From Pseudoxanthomonas suwonensis (GTDB taxonomy: Bacteria > Pseudomonadota > Gammaproteobacteria > Xanthomonadales > Xanthomonadaceae): DNA of 64,000 bases. Made by a program: the position numbers and the translations under genes. The notes beneath the pieces were generated by a model, which worked only from the letters and a program-made list of their open reading frames with translations, was not told the DNA's origin and did no database searches. How positions within the stretch are numbered: position 1 is the stretch's first letter; every line of letters starts with the position of its first letter. Of this stretch, positions 17,759 to 26,850 are shown one piece after another. Location: the NCBI GenBank assembly GCA_003240695.1, contig QFNC01000001.1:124001-188000 (forward strand), read 5' to 3'.

Positions 17759-18651
17759 TGACCGAGGTCGTCGTAGCGCAGAGAATGTGGCAACGCCGGG
17801 GCACGGCGGCCGAATGGACTGCGAAAAATCCGATCATGGATGCCGGCGAAATAGGCGTCGAGTTGGGGGCCACGTCGTCCGCACCGCAGAAGTTCAAGAT
17901 CGGCAACGGCGTCAGCACGTGGACGCAGCTTGCCTACGCCGGCAACGTAGATGCGACAGGCACGGTCTGGTGGTCGAGCAGCAGCGCGCCGGCGGCCGGC
18001 ACGGGGGCCGTCGGAGACTTCCACCTCAACACGTCCACGGGCGACATCTACCGGAAGACGGCGGCATCGACGTGGTCGCTGCAGATGAACACCAAGGGCG
18101 CGAAGGGAGACCAAGGTACGCCAGGGGCAAAAGGCGCCGATGGTCGCAACCCAGAGTATCGGTCCAGCGCGACCCACCTGCAGTACCGCCTGATCGGCGA
18201 CACGACATGGGTAGACCTATACCCGCTGGCTGACCTGAAAGGGCCGCCCGGCGAGGATGGCCAGGATGGCGCGGACGCACCGACGGCTGCGCGATCGACT
18301 CTGACGTTCAGCTCGCCGACGGGCGCGGTAGTGTCGTCGACCGTGCCGACGTTCAAGATGTCGCGCGCATTCCGGTGCGAGGGGTCAGCCCCGTTCCGCT
18401 TGCGCATCTACACCACCCGCGCCGCCAGAGACGCCGACTACGCGAGGCCCGGGGGGACGGACGCGCCGATCGGCTCCGGCCTGCTGTTCGAGTTCATCGG
18501 CATCGCAAGCATGCTGGGCGCGGACCTTCAGCCGGTGCCGACGCTCTACAACAACGAGACGCCGCCGGTCGGAGAGCTGGCCTACATTCTGGAGCCAACG
18601 ACGCAGGTGGAAGTCGTCGTGACGCTCTCCGTGATGGCAATCGAACCATGA
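17758..18651 (+). CDS. Tail fibre protein with tropism-determinant N-terminus and collagen-like repeats
   Basis: ATG at 17758 overlaps the hub gene stop; 297 residues. The first about 60 residues (WQRRGTAAEWTAKNP ... GEIGVELG ... FKIGNGVSTWTQLAY) are the module found at the start of many phage fibres such as hyaluronidase and Mtd-type proteins. Two short Gly-X-Y stretches (GAKGDQGTPGAKGADG and GPPGEDGQDG) follow, which would form collagen-like triple helices in a trimeric fibre. It overlaps the next gene by four bases. Confidence 0.8.
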   Translation: MTEVVVAQRMWQRRGTAAEWTAKNPIMDAGEIGVELGATSSAPQKFKIGNGVSTWTQLAYAGNVDATGTVWWSSSSAPAAGTGAVGDFHLNTSTGDIYRKTAASTWSLQMNTKGAKGDQGTPGAKGADGRNPEYRSSATHLQYRLIGDTTWVDLYPLADLKGPPGEDGQDGADAPTAARSTLTFSSPTGAVVSSTVPTFKMSRAFRCEGSAPFRLRIYTTRAARDADYARPGGTDAPIGSGLLFEFIGIASMLGADLQPVPTLYNNETPPVGELAYILEPTTQVEVVVTLSVMAIEP

Positions 18652-19598
18652 CCGCAGTATCGACAAATTGGGTTCCAGCAGGCGACACCGGCGCAAAACT
18701 GTACGCCTGCACGAAAGTGATGAGCGACGCGCTGACGGAAGTCGGTTTGCTGAAAACGTCGGATACCGGGCAGATCGACCTGAGCGCGATCACTGCGATT
18801 ACGCCGCCGACAACCGTGCCGATCCAAACGCCGACTGAATACGCCTATGAAATGCGGCGCCTTGAATCCGCAGGAAAGCCTACCGTCTACATCCGCGTAT
18901 CGTATTGCGTGGTGGCAACCACGGCCAACGCGGCAGCGACCTACCGCGTCGCCGTGTATTTCCGTGCAGGCACTTTTACGAACGGCGCAGGCGCACTAGG
19001 CGGAACCGTCCAGGGGTACGACATGAGTACCTACGTCGCAAACTCTGGCCCGACGAGCTCCGTCAGCATGACGTTCAGCCGTAATTTGTTCGTTGCAAGC
19101 GACGGCGCAAACTACTTAACGGTAGTCAACGACCCGCAATCCGCAGCAACGACGAGTAGCGCAAAATACGCTTACATGAACTTTTTTTGCGAGCGCACCG
19201 TCGACTACCTCTCCGGTGCATACGACGGAGAGGGGTTTATTTCGGGCCACTGCGGCGTCTCTAGCCATTCGCTGTCCACGTACCAGCTGCTTAATTTCAC
19301 GTCAGGAACCGCTTACTCAGCGCCGGAGGTTCCGTACCAGGTGCCCGGCAGCCTTTTCACGTCGTCCGGGGCGCTAAGCACCGCAACGATCATGCCACTG
19401 GCGGTGGTCACTCCCAACCCGAAAGGGCCAGCCATCGGGAGCGTGCTTGCATATGCGGCTGACACTACGGCAGGCGGGCAGTACGACATTGCGATGTACG
19501 GAGTCACCAGACGGTACATGGACATCGGGAACCAATTCACGGCGAGGTGGCCGTATCTGAGCGCAGCCCAGTCCCGCGCTCTTGTGAGGTTCGACTGA
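18648..19598 (+). CDS. Probable receptor-binding/tail tip adhesin
   Basis: ATG at 18648; 316 residues, rich in Ser, Thr, Ala, Tyr and Asn with many predicted strands (FRAGTFTNGAGALGGTVQGY, SVSMTFSRNLFVASDGANY). No family recognised. Base composition is visibly less GC-biased than in the surrounding genes, with frequent third-position A/T, as is common for exchangeable host-range modules. Its place after the collagen-like fibre supports a role as adhesin or capping protein. Confidence 0.6.
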   Translation: MTAVSTNWVPAGDTGAKLYACTKVMSDALTEVGLLKTSDTGQIDLSAITAITPPTTVPIQTPTEYAYEMRRLESAGKPTVYIRVSYCVVATTANAAATYRVAVYFRAGTFTNGAGALGGTVQGYDMSTYVANSGPTSSVSMTFSRNLFVASDGANYLTVVNDPQSAATTSSAKYAYMNFFCERTVDYLSGAYDGEGFISGHCGVSSHSLSTYQLLNFTSGTAYSAPEVPYQVPGSLFTSSGALSTATIMPLAVVTPNPKGPAIGSVLAYAADTTAGGQYDIAMYGVTRRYMDIGNQFTARWPYLSAAQSRALVRFD

Positions 19599-19771
19599 TG
19601 GCGGTCACAGAATGGGAAGTGCTGCCGGGGCCGGGCGGACGAGTGTCGCGCGGGGCAACGCCGATCCCGCGCTGGATCACGCCGCCTTCGCCCTACGGCA
19701 CGAGCATCCCTGGCAACGCGCAGGGGATCATCCCGCCTTACGGTCAGATTTTTCCGAGGGGCAAGACATAG
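19598..19771 (+). CDS. Small C-terminal tail-module protein
   Basis: ATG at 19598 overlaps the adhesin stop; 57 residues, rich in Pro and Gly (GPGGRVSRGATPIPRWITPP, IIPPYGQIFPRG). It could be a fibre accessory peptide. It is the last gene of the tail operon. Existence is supported by coupling to the previous gene only. Confidence 0.45.
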   Translation: MAVTEWEVLPGPGGRVSRGATPIPRWITPPSPYGTSIPGNAQGIIPPYGQIFPRGKT

Positions 19772-19939
19772 CTACACTACCGGCCCGATGCCGTGCTCGA
19801 TTGCTGCGCATGCCGGCAGCTGTGCGCGTGACGCCTCGCGATGTGTGCCATCAGCGAATGACCGGCCGCGTTCTTGCTGCTGATAGCCGGCCAAGGTCAT
19901 TCCGATGGCTGCAGCCGCTGCGTGCTGGGACAGGTCGGG

Positions 19940-20899
19940 TCACAGCCGGTCGGCGAGATCGGCGGCGCTGGTCTCGTAGTACATCATTAAGCTGTTGATG
20001 TCCCTGTGCCCGATCACCCTGGCCAGCTCCAGCACATCCAGTTTTTTCGACAGCCGCCAGATCGCCTCCGCACGCGAATCGTGGAAGTGCAGATCGGAGA
20101 TGCCAGCGGCGCGCACGGCAGCGCGGAAGATCGCGTCACGGCTCGCCGGACGCACGTCAAAGACGGTCGGTGCGTCGCGCGGAAGCGCAGAGATGATCTC
20201 GCGTGCTGCAGGAGACAGCGGCACCTCGCGCGCGTCCCCGTTTTTCGTGCGCGGCAATCTGGCGGTCTTGTCCGTCAGGTCATCCCACCGCAGGCCCAGC
20301 ACCTCGCCGGAGCGCATGGCCGTCTCCAGCGAGAAAAGGAAGGCCAGACCGGTGCGCTGCGTGGTGGTGTCTGCGCGCATGACATCAAGCCCGAGCGCTA
20401 GCGTCACCCTGTCGATCTCGTCCTGGCTGATGCGCCGGCGGCGCGGTGGCGGCTGCTTTGGACGCTTGACGCCGGTCATCGGATTGACCCGGATCCAGCC
20501 CAGCTCTATGCGCGCATGCTCCAGCACGGACCGCAGCAGAGTCATCTCCCGCGCCACGCTGGCCGGCCCGACAGTCTGCAGCCGGTGGTCGCGCCATGCG
20601 CGCAGGTCGGCATCCGTGATCGCCTGCAGCTGCACGTCCGCGACGGCATGCCTGCCGAGCAGATCGAGCCGCACGCGTTCCCAGCGCTCGCCACGGTGCG
20701 TCGGTGCCACGGTGTCGGCGTAGGCTTGCATCGCATCACGCAGCGTCTTGCTCGGCAGCTTGCCGCCCTTCAGCTGCGCCTCTCGCTCCAGCGCCCAGTG
20801 CGCGGCCTGCTGCTTCGTCGGGAAGCTCGCGCTCTCCCGCTTTCCGCGCACGTAGACTTCGACGCGCCAGGTCTTCCCTCGCTTCCGGAATGTCGCCAC
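19940..20899 (-). CDS. int: Prophage tyrosine integrase
   Basis: Start chosen at GTG 20899, giving MATFRKRGKTW..., the usual beginning of this integrase group; the open frame continues to 21055 but that extension runs almost into the tRNA. 319 residues. The catalytic domain shows Arg in AMRSGEVLGLRWDDL, Lys in TKNGDAREVPL, HxxR in HFHDSRAEA, HRD in VIGHRDINSL and Tyr in MMYYET near the C-terminus. It integrates and excises the phage by site-specific recombination. It is transcribed away from tRNA-Leu, whose 3' end is the probable attachment site. Confidence 0.93.
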   Translation of the reverse strand: MATFRKRGKTWRVEVYVRGKRESASFPTKQQAAHWALEREAQLKGGKLPSKTLRDAMQAYADTVAPTHRGERWERVRLDLLGRHAVADVQLQAITDADLRAWRDHRLQTVGPASVAREMTLLRSVLEHARIELGWIRVNPMTGVKRPKQPPPRRRRISQDEIDRVTLALGLDVMRADTTTQRTGLAFLFSLETAMRSGEVLGLRWDDLTDKTARLPRTKNGDAREVPLSPAAREIISALPRDAPTVFDVRPASRDAIFRAAVRAAGISDLHFHDSRAEAIWRLSKKLDVLELARVIGHRDINSLMMYYETSAADLADRL

Positions 20900-21057
20900 A
20901 GCCGCCGCCCTCGCTGGCGTAGGATTTGGCGTAGAAGCGTACACGCATGCGCCATCCTGCGGCAGCTTGCGCCGTGATAGGGATAGGGCGTATGCGCAGG
21001 AAACGCCTGCAAAAACCGCATCTGCCGTGATGCGGCGCCAGCCGACACGATCCATCG
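20900..21057. other. Integrase-tRNA intergenic region, probable attR arm
   Basis: 158 bases between the integrase start and the CCA end of tRNA-Leu. In tRNA-targeting phages this side of the prophage holds the core and arm-type binding sites and often the integrase promoter. The core repeat cannot be defined because the left attachment site is outside the window. Confidence 0.5.
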
Positions 21058-21142
<85 letters not shown>

Positions 21143-21218
21143 AGGTGGGCGCGTATGGTGCGATGAAGCGATGGCGATGTCAATCCTTCAACACACCGCT
21201 GGCTGTACCATGCCGTCA

Positions 21219-23687
21219 ATGAGCAAATCCAAAGACAGCGGCCCGCGGGGCGGCGGGAAAGCGGCCAGCGGCAAACGGGGCGGCTCCAGCCATCCATCCG
21301 AATCAGCACCACCCAGGAAGCGTGCAGCGAAGGCCAAACGGCCCGGCTGGCTGCCCGACACCGTTTCGGCAGCACCGCCGCGTCGCGGCAAGCCGCCAGT
21401 CATCGCGCGCGATCCGCACGGACGCCTGCTGGACCCGCACGCCAGCCGCGAGGCCGAACGTTACGCGCAACCCATCGCCAGCCGCGAAGCCATCCTGCAG
21501 TTGCTGGCCGATGCCGATGGTCCTATGGAGGCCGATGCACTGGCCGAAGCCCTCGCGCTGACCGCACCGGATCGACGCGAAGCGCTGGACAAGCGCATCG
21601 CCGCGATGCTGCGCGACGGTCAACTCCTGAAGAACCGGCGTGGCGGCTACGTGCCGGCGGCGCGGCTGGACCTGATTCCCGGCACGGTGCTGGCCAATCC
21701 CGACGGCTACGGCTTCCTGCGGCCGGACGCCGATGCACCGGCACTGGGCGACGATCTGTTCCTGCCGCCGGCGGAAATGCGCAAGGTGATGCACGGCGAC
21801 CGGGTGCTGGCCAGTGTGACCGGCATGGACCGTCGTGGCCGCCGCGAGGGCGTGGTGGTGGAAGTGCTGGAACGCCGCCTGACCCGTCTGATCGGGCGCT
21901 ACGCCGAGGAAGCCGGGATCAGTTTCGTGGAACCGGACGACCGCCGCGTGCAGCGCAACGTGCAGATCCCGCCCGATGCGCGCAATGGCGCGCGCAACGG
22001 CCAGCTGGTGGTGGTCGAAATCACCCGGCACCAGGATGCGCACCGGCCGCCGATCGGCCAGGTACTCGCGGTGCTGGGCGAAAAGCTGACCGCATCGCTG
22101 GCGGTGGAAGCGGCGATTCACGGGCACGACCTGCCGCACGTGTTCCCGCAGGCGGTGCTGGACGAAGCCACGGCCATTCCGCTGCAGGTGGACCCGGGCA
22201 CCGCGGCCACGCGCGTGGATTTGCGCGGCGTGCCCTTGGTGACCATCGATGGCGAGGATGCGAAGGATTTCGACGACGCGGTGTGGTGCGAACCCAACCG
22301 CGACGGCTTCCGCCTGATCGTGGCGATCGCCGACGTGTCGCACTACGTGCGGCCCGGCACGCCGCTGGATGTCGAGGCACAGAACCGGGCCACGTCGGTG
22401 TACTTTCCCGGATTCGTGGTGCCGATGCTGCCGGAAACGCTGTCCAACGGCATCTGTTCGCTCAATCCGAAGGTGGACCGGCTGTGCTTCGTCTGCGACA
22501 TGCAGGTGGGCCGCGACGGGCAGGTCACCGAATCGCGCTTCTACCAGGCGGTGATGAACTCGAACGCCCGCCTCACCTACACCCAGGTGTGGAACGCGAT
22601 CGGCGACGGCATCCCCGACGACGACCGCGCACAGGCGCTGGCCGCCATCGGGCCGCTTCTGCCGCAGGTGCAGCGCCTGCACCAGCTGTACCAGGTGCTG
22701 GCCAAGGCGCGGGCCAAGCGGGGTGCGATCGAGTTCGAATCCTCGGAAGTGCGCTTCGTGCTGGATGCCAAGGGCGAGGTGACCCAGGCGGGCATGCTGC
22801 TGCGCAACGATGCGCACAAGCTGATCGAGGAATGCATGATCGCCGCCAACGTGCAGGCGGCACTGTTCCTGCTGGAACACGACACGCCGGCCGCGTACCG
22901 CATCCACGACAAGCCGCCGGAATCCAAGTACGCCGACCTGCTGGAGTTCCTGAAGGAATTCAAGCTGCCGATGCCGCCGTGGGCGAAAGTGCAGCCGCGC
23001 GACTTCAGCCGGCTGCTGCAGCGCATCCGCGAGCGGCCCGATGCCGCGCTGCTGGAATCGGTGCTGCTGCGCAGCCAGTCGCTGGCGGTGTACGCGCCGG
23101 ACAACATCGGCCATTTCGGCCTGGCGCTGGCGGCGTATGCGCATTTCACCTCGCCGATCCGTCGTTATCCCGATCTGCTGGTGCATCGGGCCATCAAGCA
23201 TGTGCTGGACAGGCGCGATCCGTCCGGCAAGGACTACACACCGCGCGAGATGACCACGCTCACCCTGCAGTGTTCCGAACGCGAGCGCCGCGCCGACGAA
23301 GCCGAGCGCGAGGTCGACGAGCGCTACCGCGCCGCATGGATGGAGCAGCACGTGGGCCGCGAATTCGACGGCGTGATCAGCGGCGTGACCAGTTTCGGCC
23401 TGTTCGTGGAATTGAACGAATCGAAGGTGAACGGACTGGTGCACGTGACACAGCTGCCCAACGACTACTACCATTTCGATCCGGTGCGCAAGACGCTGAC
23501 CGGCGAGCGCCGTGGCCGCGAATACCGGCTGGGCGATGCAGTGCGCATCGTGGTGCTGAAGGCCAGCCTGGAGGACCGCAAGATCGATTTCCGCCTGGTC
23601 GATGCGGCCGGCGGCAGCGATGCCGGCACGGTCAAGCCGCAGCCGGAACGCGGCAAGCCGGCCAAGCGCCGCAAGCAGCCGTACTGA
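21219..23687 (+). CDS. rnr: Ribonuclease R
   Basis: Start at ATG 21219 (an in-frame ATG at 21210 is the alternative); upstream reading frame crosses the tRNA and is not coding. 822 residues. A basic, Gly/Lys/Arg-rich N-terminal tail is followed by a winged-helix segment, cold-shock/OB domains, the RNB catalytic domain with VTIDGEDAKDFDDAVW (Mg-binding Asp residues), and a C-terminal S1 domain (FDGVISGVTSFGLFVELNES), ending in a Lys/Arg-rich tail. RNase R is a processive 3'-5' exonuclease that degrades structured RNA, rRNA and mRNA. rlmB follows after 26 bases, as in many gammaproteobacteria. Confidence 0.96.
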   Translation: MSKSKDSGPRGGGKAASGKRGGSSHPSESAPPRKRAAKAKRPGWLPDTVSAAPPRRGKPPVIARDPHGRLLDPHASREAERYAQPIASREAILQLLADADGPMEADALAEALALTAPDRREALDKRIAAMLRDGQLLKNRRGGYVPAARLDLIPGTVLANPDGYGFLRPDADAPALGDDLFLPPAEMRKVMHGDRVLASVTGMDRRGRREGVVVEVLERRLTRLIGRYAEEAGISFVEPDDRRVQRNVQIPPDARNGARNGQLVVVEITRHQDAHRPPIGQVLAVLGEKLTASLAVEAAIHGHDLPHVFPQAVLDEATAIPLQVDPGTAATRVDLRGVPLVTIDGEDAKDFDDAVWCEPNRDGFRLIVAIADVSHYVRPGTPLDVEAQNRATSVYFPGFVVPMLPETLSNGICSLNPKVDRLCFVCDMQVGRDGQVTESRFYQAVMNSNARLTYTQVWNAIGDGIPDDDRAQALAAIGPLLPQVQRLHQLYQVLAKARAKRGAIEFESSEVRFVLDAKGEVTQAGMLLRNDAHKLIEECMIAANVQAALFLLEHDTPAAYRIHDKPPESKYADLLEFLKEFKLPMPPWAKVQPRDFSRLLQRIRERPDAALLESVLLRSQSLAVYAPDNIGHFGLALAAYAHFTSPIRRYPDLLVHRAIKHVLDRRDPSGKDYTPREMTTLTLQCSERERRADEAEREVDERYRAAWMEQHVGREFDGVISGVTSFGLFVELNESKVNGLVHVTQLPNDYYHFDPVRKTLTGERRGREYRLGDAVRIVVLKASLEDRKIDFRLVDAAGGSDAGTVKPQPERGKPAKRRKQPY

Positions 23688-23713
23688 GCCCCGGCATCGG
23701 GCACAATGGCCGG

Positions 23714-24478
23714 ATGAGCAAAGATTCCCCTTGGGTGGCCGGCATCCACGCCGTGGCGGCCGCCATCGCCAACGATCCCGAACACGTGCGCGAGGTGCTG
23801 CTGGAAGCGGGTTCGAAGAATCCACGCTTGGGCGAGCTGGACGATGCCGCGCGGCGGGCCGGCATCCCGGTCCGTCGCGTGACCGCACAGGCGCTGGATG
23901 GCGTGGCCGGCGGCCTGCGGCACCAGGGGGCGGTGGCGCGCTATGCCGCCGCGCGCACCTGGGATGAATCCGAATTGCCCGACATCGTCGAGCAGGCGCA
24001 GGGCCACGCGTTGCTGCTGGTGCTGGATGGCGTGCAGGACCCGCACAATCTGGGCGCCTGCCTGCGCAGCGCGGCTGCGGCCGGCGTGCATGCGGTGGTC
24101 ATTCCCAAGGACAAGGCCGTGCAGCTGACGGCTACCGTGCGGAAGACCGCCGCCGGTGCCGCCGACAGGATCCCGGTGGTCCGGGTCACCAACCTGTCGC
24201 GTTGCCTGCGCGACCTGAAAGCGCTGGGCGTGTGGCTGTACGGACTGGCCGGCGACGCCGATACCTCGCTGTATGCCACCGACCTGCGCGGCAACGTGGC
24301 GCTGGTGCTGGGTGGCGAAGGCGATGGACTGCGCCGCCTGACCCGCGAGCAGTGCGATGGCCTGCTGGCCATTCCGATGCCGGGTGCTGCCGCCCACGCC
24401 GCGGTGGAAAGCCTAAATGTGTCGGTGGCCACCGGCGTGGTGCTGTTCGAAGCGGTGCGACAGCGCGTCGCTGGCTGA
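23714..24478 (+). CDS. rlmB: 23S rRNA (guanosine-2'-O-)-methyltransferase RlmB
   Basis: ATG at 23714; 254 residues. N-terminal substrate-binding domain (WVAGIHAVAAAIANDPEHV), then a SPOUT methyltransferase with motif 1 LDGVQDPHNLGACLRSA, motif 2 VALVLGGEGDGL and motif 3 ESLNVSVATGVVLFEAVRQR, which forms the trefoil knot. It methylates G2251 (E. coli numbering) in the peptidyl-transferase region. About six extra residues (AAAHAA, 24388-24405) lie between IPMPG and ESLNVS. It is co-directional with rnr. Confidence 0.94.
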   Translation: MSKDSPWVAGIHAVAAAIANDPEHVREVLLEAGSKNPRLGELDDAARRAGIPVRRVTAQALDGVAGGLRHQGAVARYAAARTWDESELPDIVEQAQGHALLLVLDGVQDPHNLGACLRSAAAAGVHAVVIPKDKAVQLTATVRKTAAGAADRIPVVRVTNLSRCLRDLKALGVWLYGLAGDADTSLYATDLRGNVALVLGGEGDGLRRLTREQCDGLLAIPMPGAAAHAAVESLNVSVATGVVLFEAVRQRVAG

Positions 24479-25147
24479 TCAGCCGTCAGCCGTTGCCGCG
24501 TCGCCGACGGCACCCAGGCTGCCCCAGCGATTGGCGATGGTGCAGAACAGCTGCGCGGTCTGCTCGGCGTCGTACAGGGCCGAATGCGCCTGTTCGCTGT
24601 CCCAGGGCAGGCCGGCGGCGTGCAGTGCGCGCGCCAGTACGGTCTGGCCGAATGCCACGCCGGCCAGCGTGACCGTGTCGAACACGCTGAAGGGGTGAAA
24701 CGGGTTGCGCTTGTGGCCGCAGCGGGCCACCGCCGCATTGAGGAAATTCAGGTCGAAATGCGCGTTGTGGCCCACCAGGATGGCGCGTTGGCATTGGTGC
24801 TTGTTCACCGCGGCGCGCACCGTGGCGAACACGTGGTCCAGCGCGGCGCGCTCCGGCTTGGCAAGGCGGAACGGGTGATCCAGGCGGATGCCGGTCACTT
24901 CCAGCGATTTCGGGTCGATGTCGGTGCCCGGTGCCGGCTCCAGATGCGCGTTGGCGCTGTCGCCGCACACGTAGCGGCCTTCGGCGTCCAGGTCGATGGG
25001 CACCACGGCGATTTCCAGCAATGCGTGGCGATTCCAGTCGAAACCGCCGGTTTCCACGTCCACCACCACGGGCAGATAGCCGCGGAAGCGGTGTTTCATG
25101 GGCACGATGGCGGGTGTGGTGGCAGGCGCGGGGGTCAGGATCGACAT
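24479..25147 (-). CDS. rnt: Ribonuclease T (DEDDh exonuclease)
   Basis: ATG at 25147 (alternative at 25099, MKHRFRGY). 222 residues. ExoI motif VVVDVETGGF, ExoII GHNAHFDLNFLN, and ExoIII HSALYDAEQTAQLF give the DEDDh set. RNase T is a homodimeric 3' exonuclease that trims tRNA, 5S and 23S rRNA ends. It is convergent with rlmB (stop codons adjacent) and lies 37 bases downstream of hvfC on the same strand, so it could be read through from the hvf operon. Confidence 0.93.
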   Translation of the reverse strand: MSILTPAPATTPAIVPMKHRFRGYLPVVVDVETGGFDWNRHALLEIAVVPIDLDAEGRYVCGDSANAHLEPAPGTDIDPKSLEVTGIRLDHPFRLAKPERAALDHVFATVRAAVNKHQCQRAILVGHNAHFDLNFLNAAVARCGHKRNPFHPFSVFDTVTLAGVAFGQTVLARALHAAGLPWDSEQAHSALYDAEQTAQLFCTIANRWGSLGAVGDAATADG

Positions 25148-25184
25148 CCGCAACAGGGTAGCAGAGTGCCGTTTGCGGCCGGCA

Positions 25185-25931
25185 CTAGACGCGGGTGCCG
25201 AGCAGCGTGCCTTCATCGTAAAGCCGCTGCAGCATGGACGCGCCTTCGTGCAGGAATCCGTCGCTTTCCGCTGCCGCGGCCTCGCGCGCGAGTCGCTGCA
25301 ACGCATGCTGTCCACTGTGCTCACCATCTTCCAGCAGCTGCAGCAGCCGGAACACCAGCGGGGACAGCTCCGAAAACCGCACGCGGCCATCGGCACCACG
25401 CCGTGCCAGCAGCAGCGTCGGTCGTGCAGGCATCGCATCCGGCTGCCAGTGTGGCCCGATCTGGTGCACCGGCCATTGGTAGGCGAGCGGCCATGCCAGC
25501 GGCGACACCAGAGGCACGCCTTCCAGCAGGTCACCATCGGTCGCGTGCGGCGGCAGTGGTTCATCACTGATCTGCAGCGCCAGTTCCACCCATTCGTAAT
25601 GGGCCAGTTCCGGCAGCCACGGCGGCTGCGGCACGTCACGCTGCTGCAGCCAGTCGATCAGCTCCCGGCCGATCTGCGGAAACAGCGGCGTGTGTGCGGC
25701 GTGTTCGGCATAGAAGGCCTGCACCAGCGCGTGCCAGGCCACATCGCCCAACGTGGTCCGGATCACCGGGAAGTTGCTGCCCAGCAGGCCGAGGATGTTG
25801 TTGGAGAACAGCCGGCGATACACCGCCAGACGGTCATCTGCCAGTCCATCGGGTGCGGGATGCCGCCGCGGGTCGCGCAGGTGGTTGGCGAAGGCGCGTT
25901 GCTGCGCGTGCAGGACGGACATGTCGGTCAT
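25185..25931 (-). CDS. hvfC: HvfC family RiPP maturation partner (DUF2063)
   Basis: ATG at 25931 overlaps the hvfB stop by four bases; 248 residues. The N-terminal DUF2063 domain shows QQRAFANHLRDP, DRLAVYRRLFSNNILGLLGS and FPVIRTTLGD; a C-terminal winged-helix-like domain (RFSELSPLVFRLLQLLEDG) completes it. In MNIO systems this partner binds the precursor leader and delivers the core to the HvfB enzyme. Fusion to and coupling with hvfB are typical. No DoxX-type fourth gene follows. Confidence 0.88.
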   Translation of the reverse strand: MTDMSVLHAQQRAFANHLRDPRRHPAPDGLADDRLAVYRRLFSNNILGLLGSNFPVIRTTLGDVAWHALVQAFYAEHAAHTPLFPQIGRELIDWLQQRDVPQPPWLPELAHYEWVELALQISDEPLPPHATDGDLLEGVPLVSPLAWPLAYQWPVHQIGPHWQPDAMPARPTLLLARRGADGRVRFSELSPLVFRLLQLLEDGEHSGQHALQRLAREAAAAESDGFLHEGASMLQRLYDEGTLLGTRV

Positions 25932-26794
25932 GCCGATATCCGGGCAGCCGGCGGTGCCGAGGATGCCATCGCGCTGCGCTGCAGCTGGCGGATGCGCTCC
26001 ACTTCGTCCAGCAGCACCGGCAGCGGCGGGAAGTGGCTGTCGCGCTCCAGCAGGGTGGGGCGCACGCCGTGCAGCGCATAGGCCTGTTCCAGCAGCGCCC
26101 AGACCGGATCGATCACCGCCGCGCCGTGGGTGTCGATCTTCAGATGCGGAGCCTGATCCAGATGCCCGGCGATGTGGTAACTGACGACGCGTTCCGAAGG
26201 CAGGTTTCGCAGAAATGCCGCAGCATCGTAGCCATGGTTGACCGCATTGACATAGATGTTGTTCACGTCCAGCAGCAGGTCGCAATCGGCTGCGTCCAGC
26301 ACCGCACAGACGAACGCGATCTCCGGCATCGCCTGCCACGGGGCCAGGTAGTAGCTCACGTTCTCCACCGCGATGCGGCGCTGCAGGCTGTCCTGCACCT
26401 GGCGGATGCGGTCGGCCACGTACTGCACGGCCGCAGGGGTGAAGGGCAGCGGCATCAGGTCGTACAGATGACCATCAGCGCTGCAGTAGCTCAGGTGCTC
26501 GCTGTACAGCGCCACCCGATGCTGCTCCAGAAAGCGACGTGTCTGCTGCAGCAGGTCGGCATCCAGCGGATCGGGGCCGCCCAGCGACAGCGACAGACCG
26601 TGGCAGCTCAATGGATACCTGGCGGACAATTCCGCCAGCGCATCGCCCAACCGGCCACCCACGCCGATCCAGTTGTCCGGCGCGCATTCCAGGAAATCGA
26701 AGGCACCGGTGGGTGCCTGCCGCAGCGCATCCAGCAAGGCCCGGCGCAGGCCGAGCCCGGCGCTGGCGTCGGGCAATGGACGCGGATCATCCAT
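25928..26794 (-). CDS. hvfB: MNIO family RiPP-modifying oxidase HvfB (DUF692)
   Basis: 288 residues with a TIM-barrel DUF692 pattern and metal-ligand segments: CHGLSLSLGG, LYSEHLSY, IAVENVSYY, LLLDVNNIYVNAVNHG, HIAGHLDQ, DTHGAAV and LLERDSHFPP. MNIOs are multinuclear non-heme iron oxidases that turn Cys residues of precursor peptides into heterocycles such as oxazolone/thioamide or thiooxazole groups. It stands between the precursor hvfA (56 bases upstream) and the partner hvfC (four-base overlap). The substrate is inferred to be the Cys-rich repeats of the adjacent HvfA. Confidence 0.9.
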   Translation of the reverse strand: MDDPRPLPDASAGLGLRRALLDALRQAPTGAFDFLECAPDNWIGVGGRLGDALAELSARYPLSCHGLSLSLGGPDPLDADLLQQTRRFLEQHRVALYSEHLSYCSADGHLYDLMPLPFTPAAVQYVADRIRQVQDSLQRRIAVENVSYYLAPWQAMPEIAFVCAVLDAADCDLLLDVNNIYVNAVNHGYDAAAFLRNLPSERVVSYHIAGHLDQAPHLKIDTHGAAVIDPVWALLEQAYALHGVRPTLLERDSHFPPLPVLLDEVERIRQLQRSAMASSAPPAARISA

Positions 26795-26850
26795 CAGCAG
26801 CCCCGCATCCGGTCACGTGCTCCGAAAGCGGGGGCGATCCCGTTGCAGAT

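Noticed and set aside
19182..19188. Seven-T run in the adhesin gene as a second frameshift site
   Set aside because: The -1 frame after it does not give a protein-like extension and there is no functional reason for frameshifting here.
20900..21055. Integrase extended upstream to 21055
   Set aside because: The extra 52 residues do not look like integrase and would run against the tRNA; GTG at 20899 gives the usual MATFRKRGKTW start.
21303..23888. An 861-residue minus-strand open frame over rnr
   Set aside because: Antisense shadow of rnr; no family-like sequence and no start with a ribosome binding site.
26795..26850. Hairpin between hvfA and hvfB as terminator
   Set aside because: Only CCCCGC/GCGGGG pairs with a long unpaired centre; too weak to report as an attenuator.
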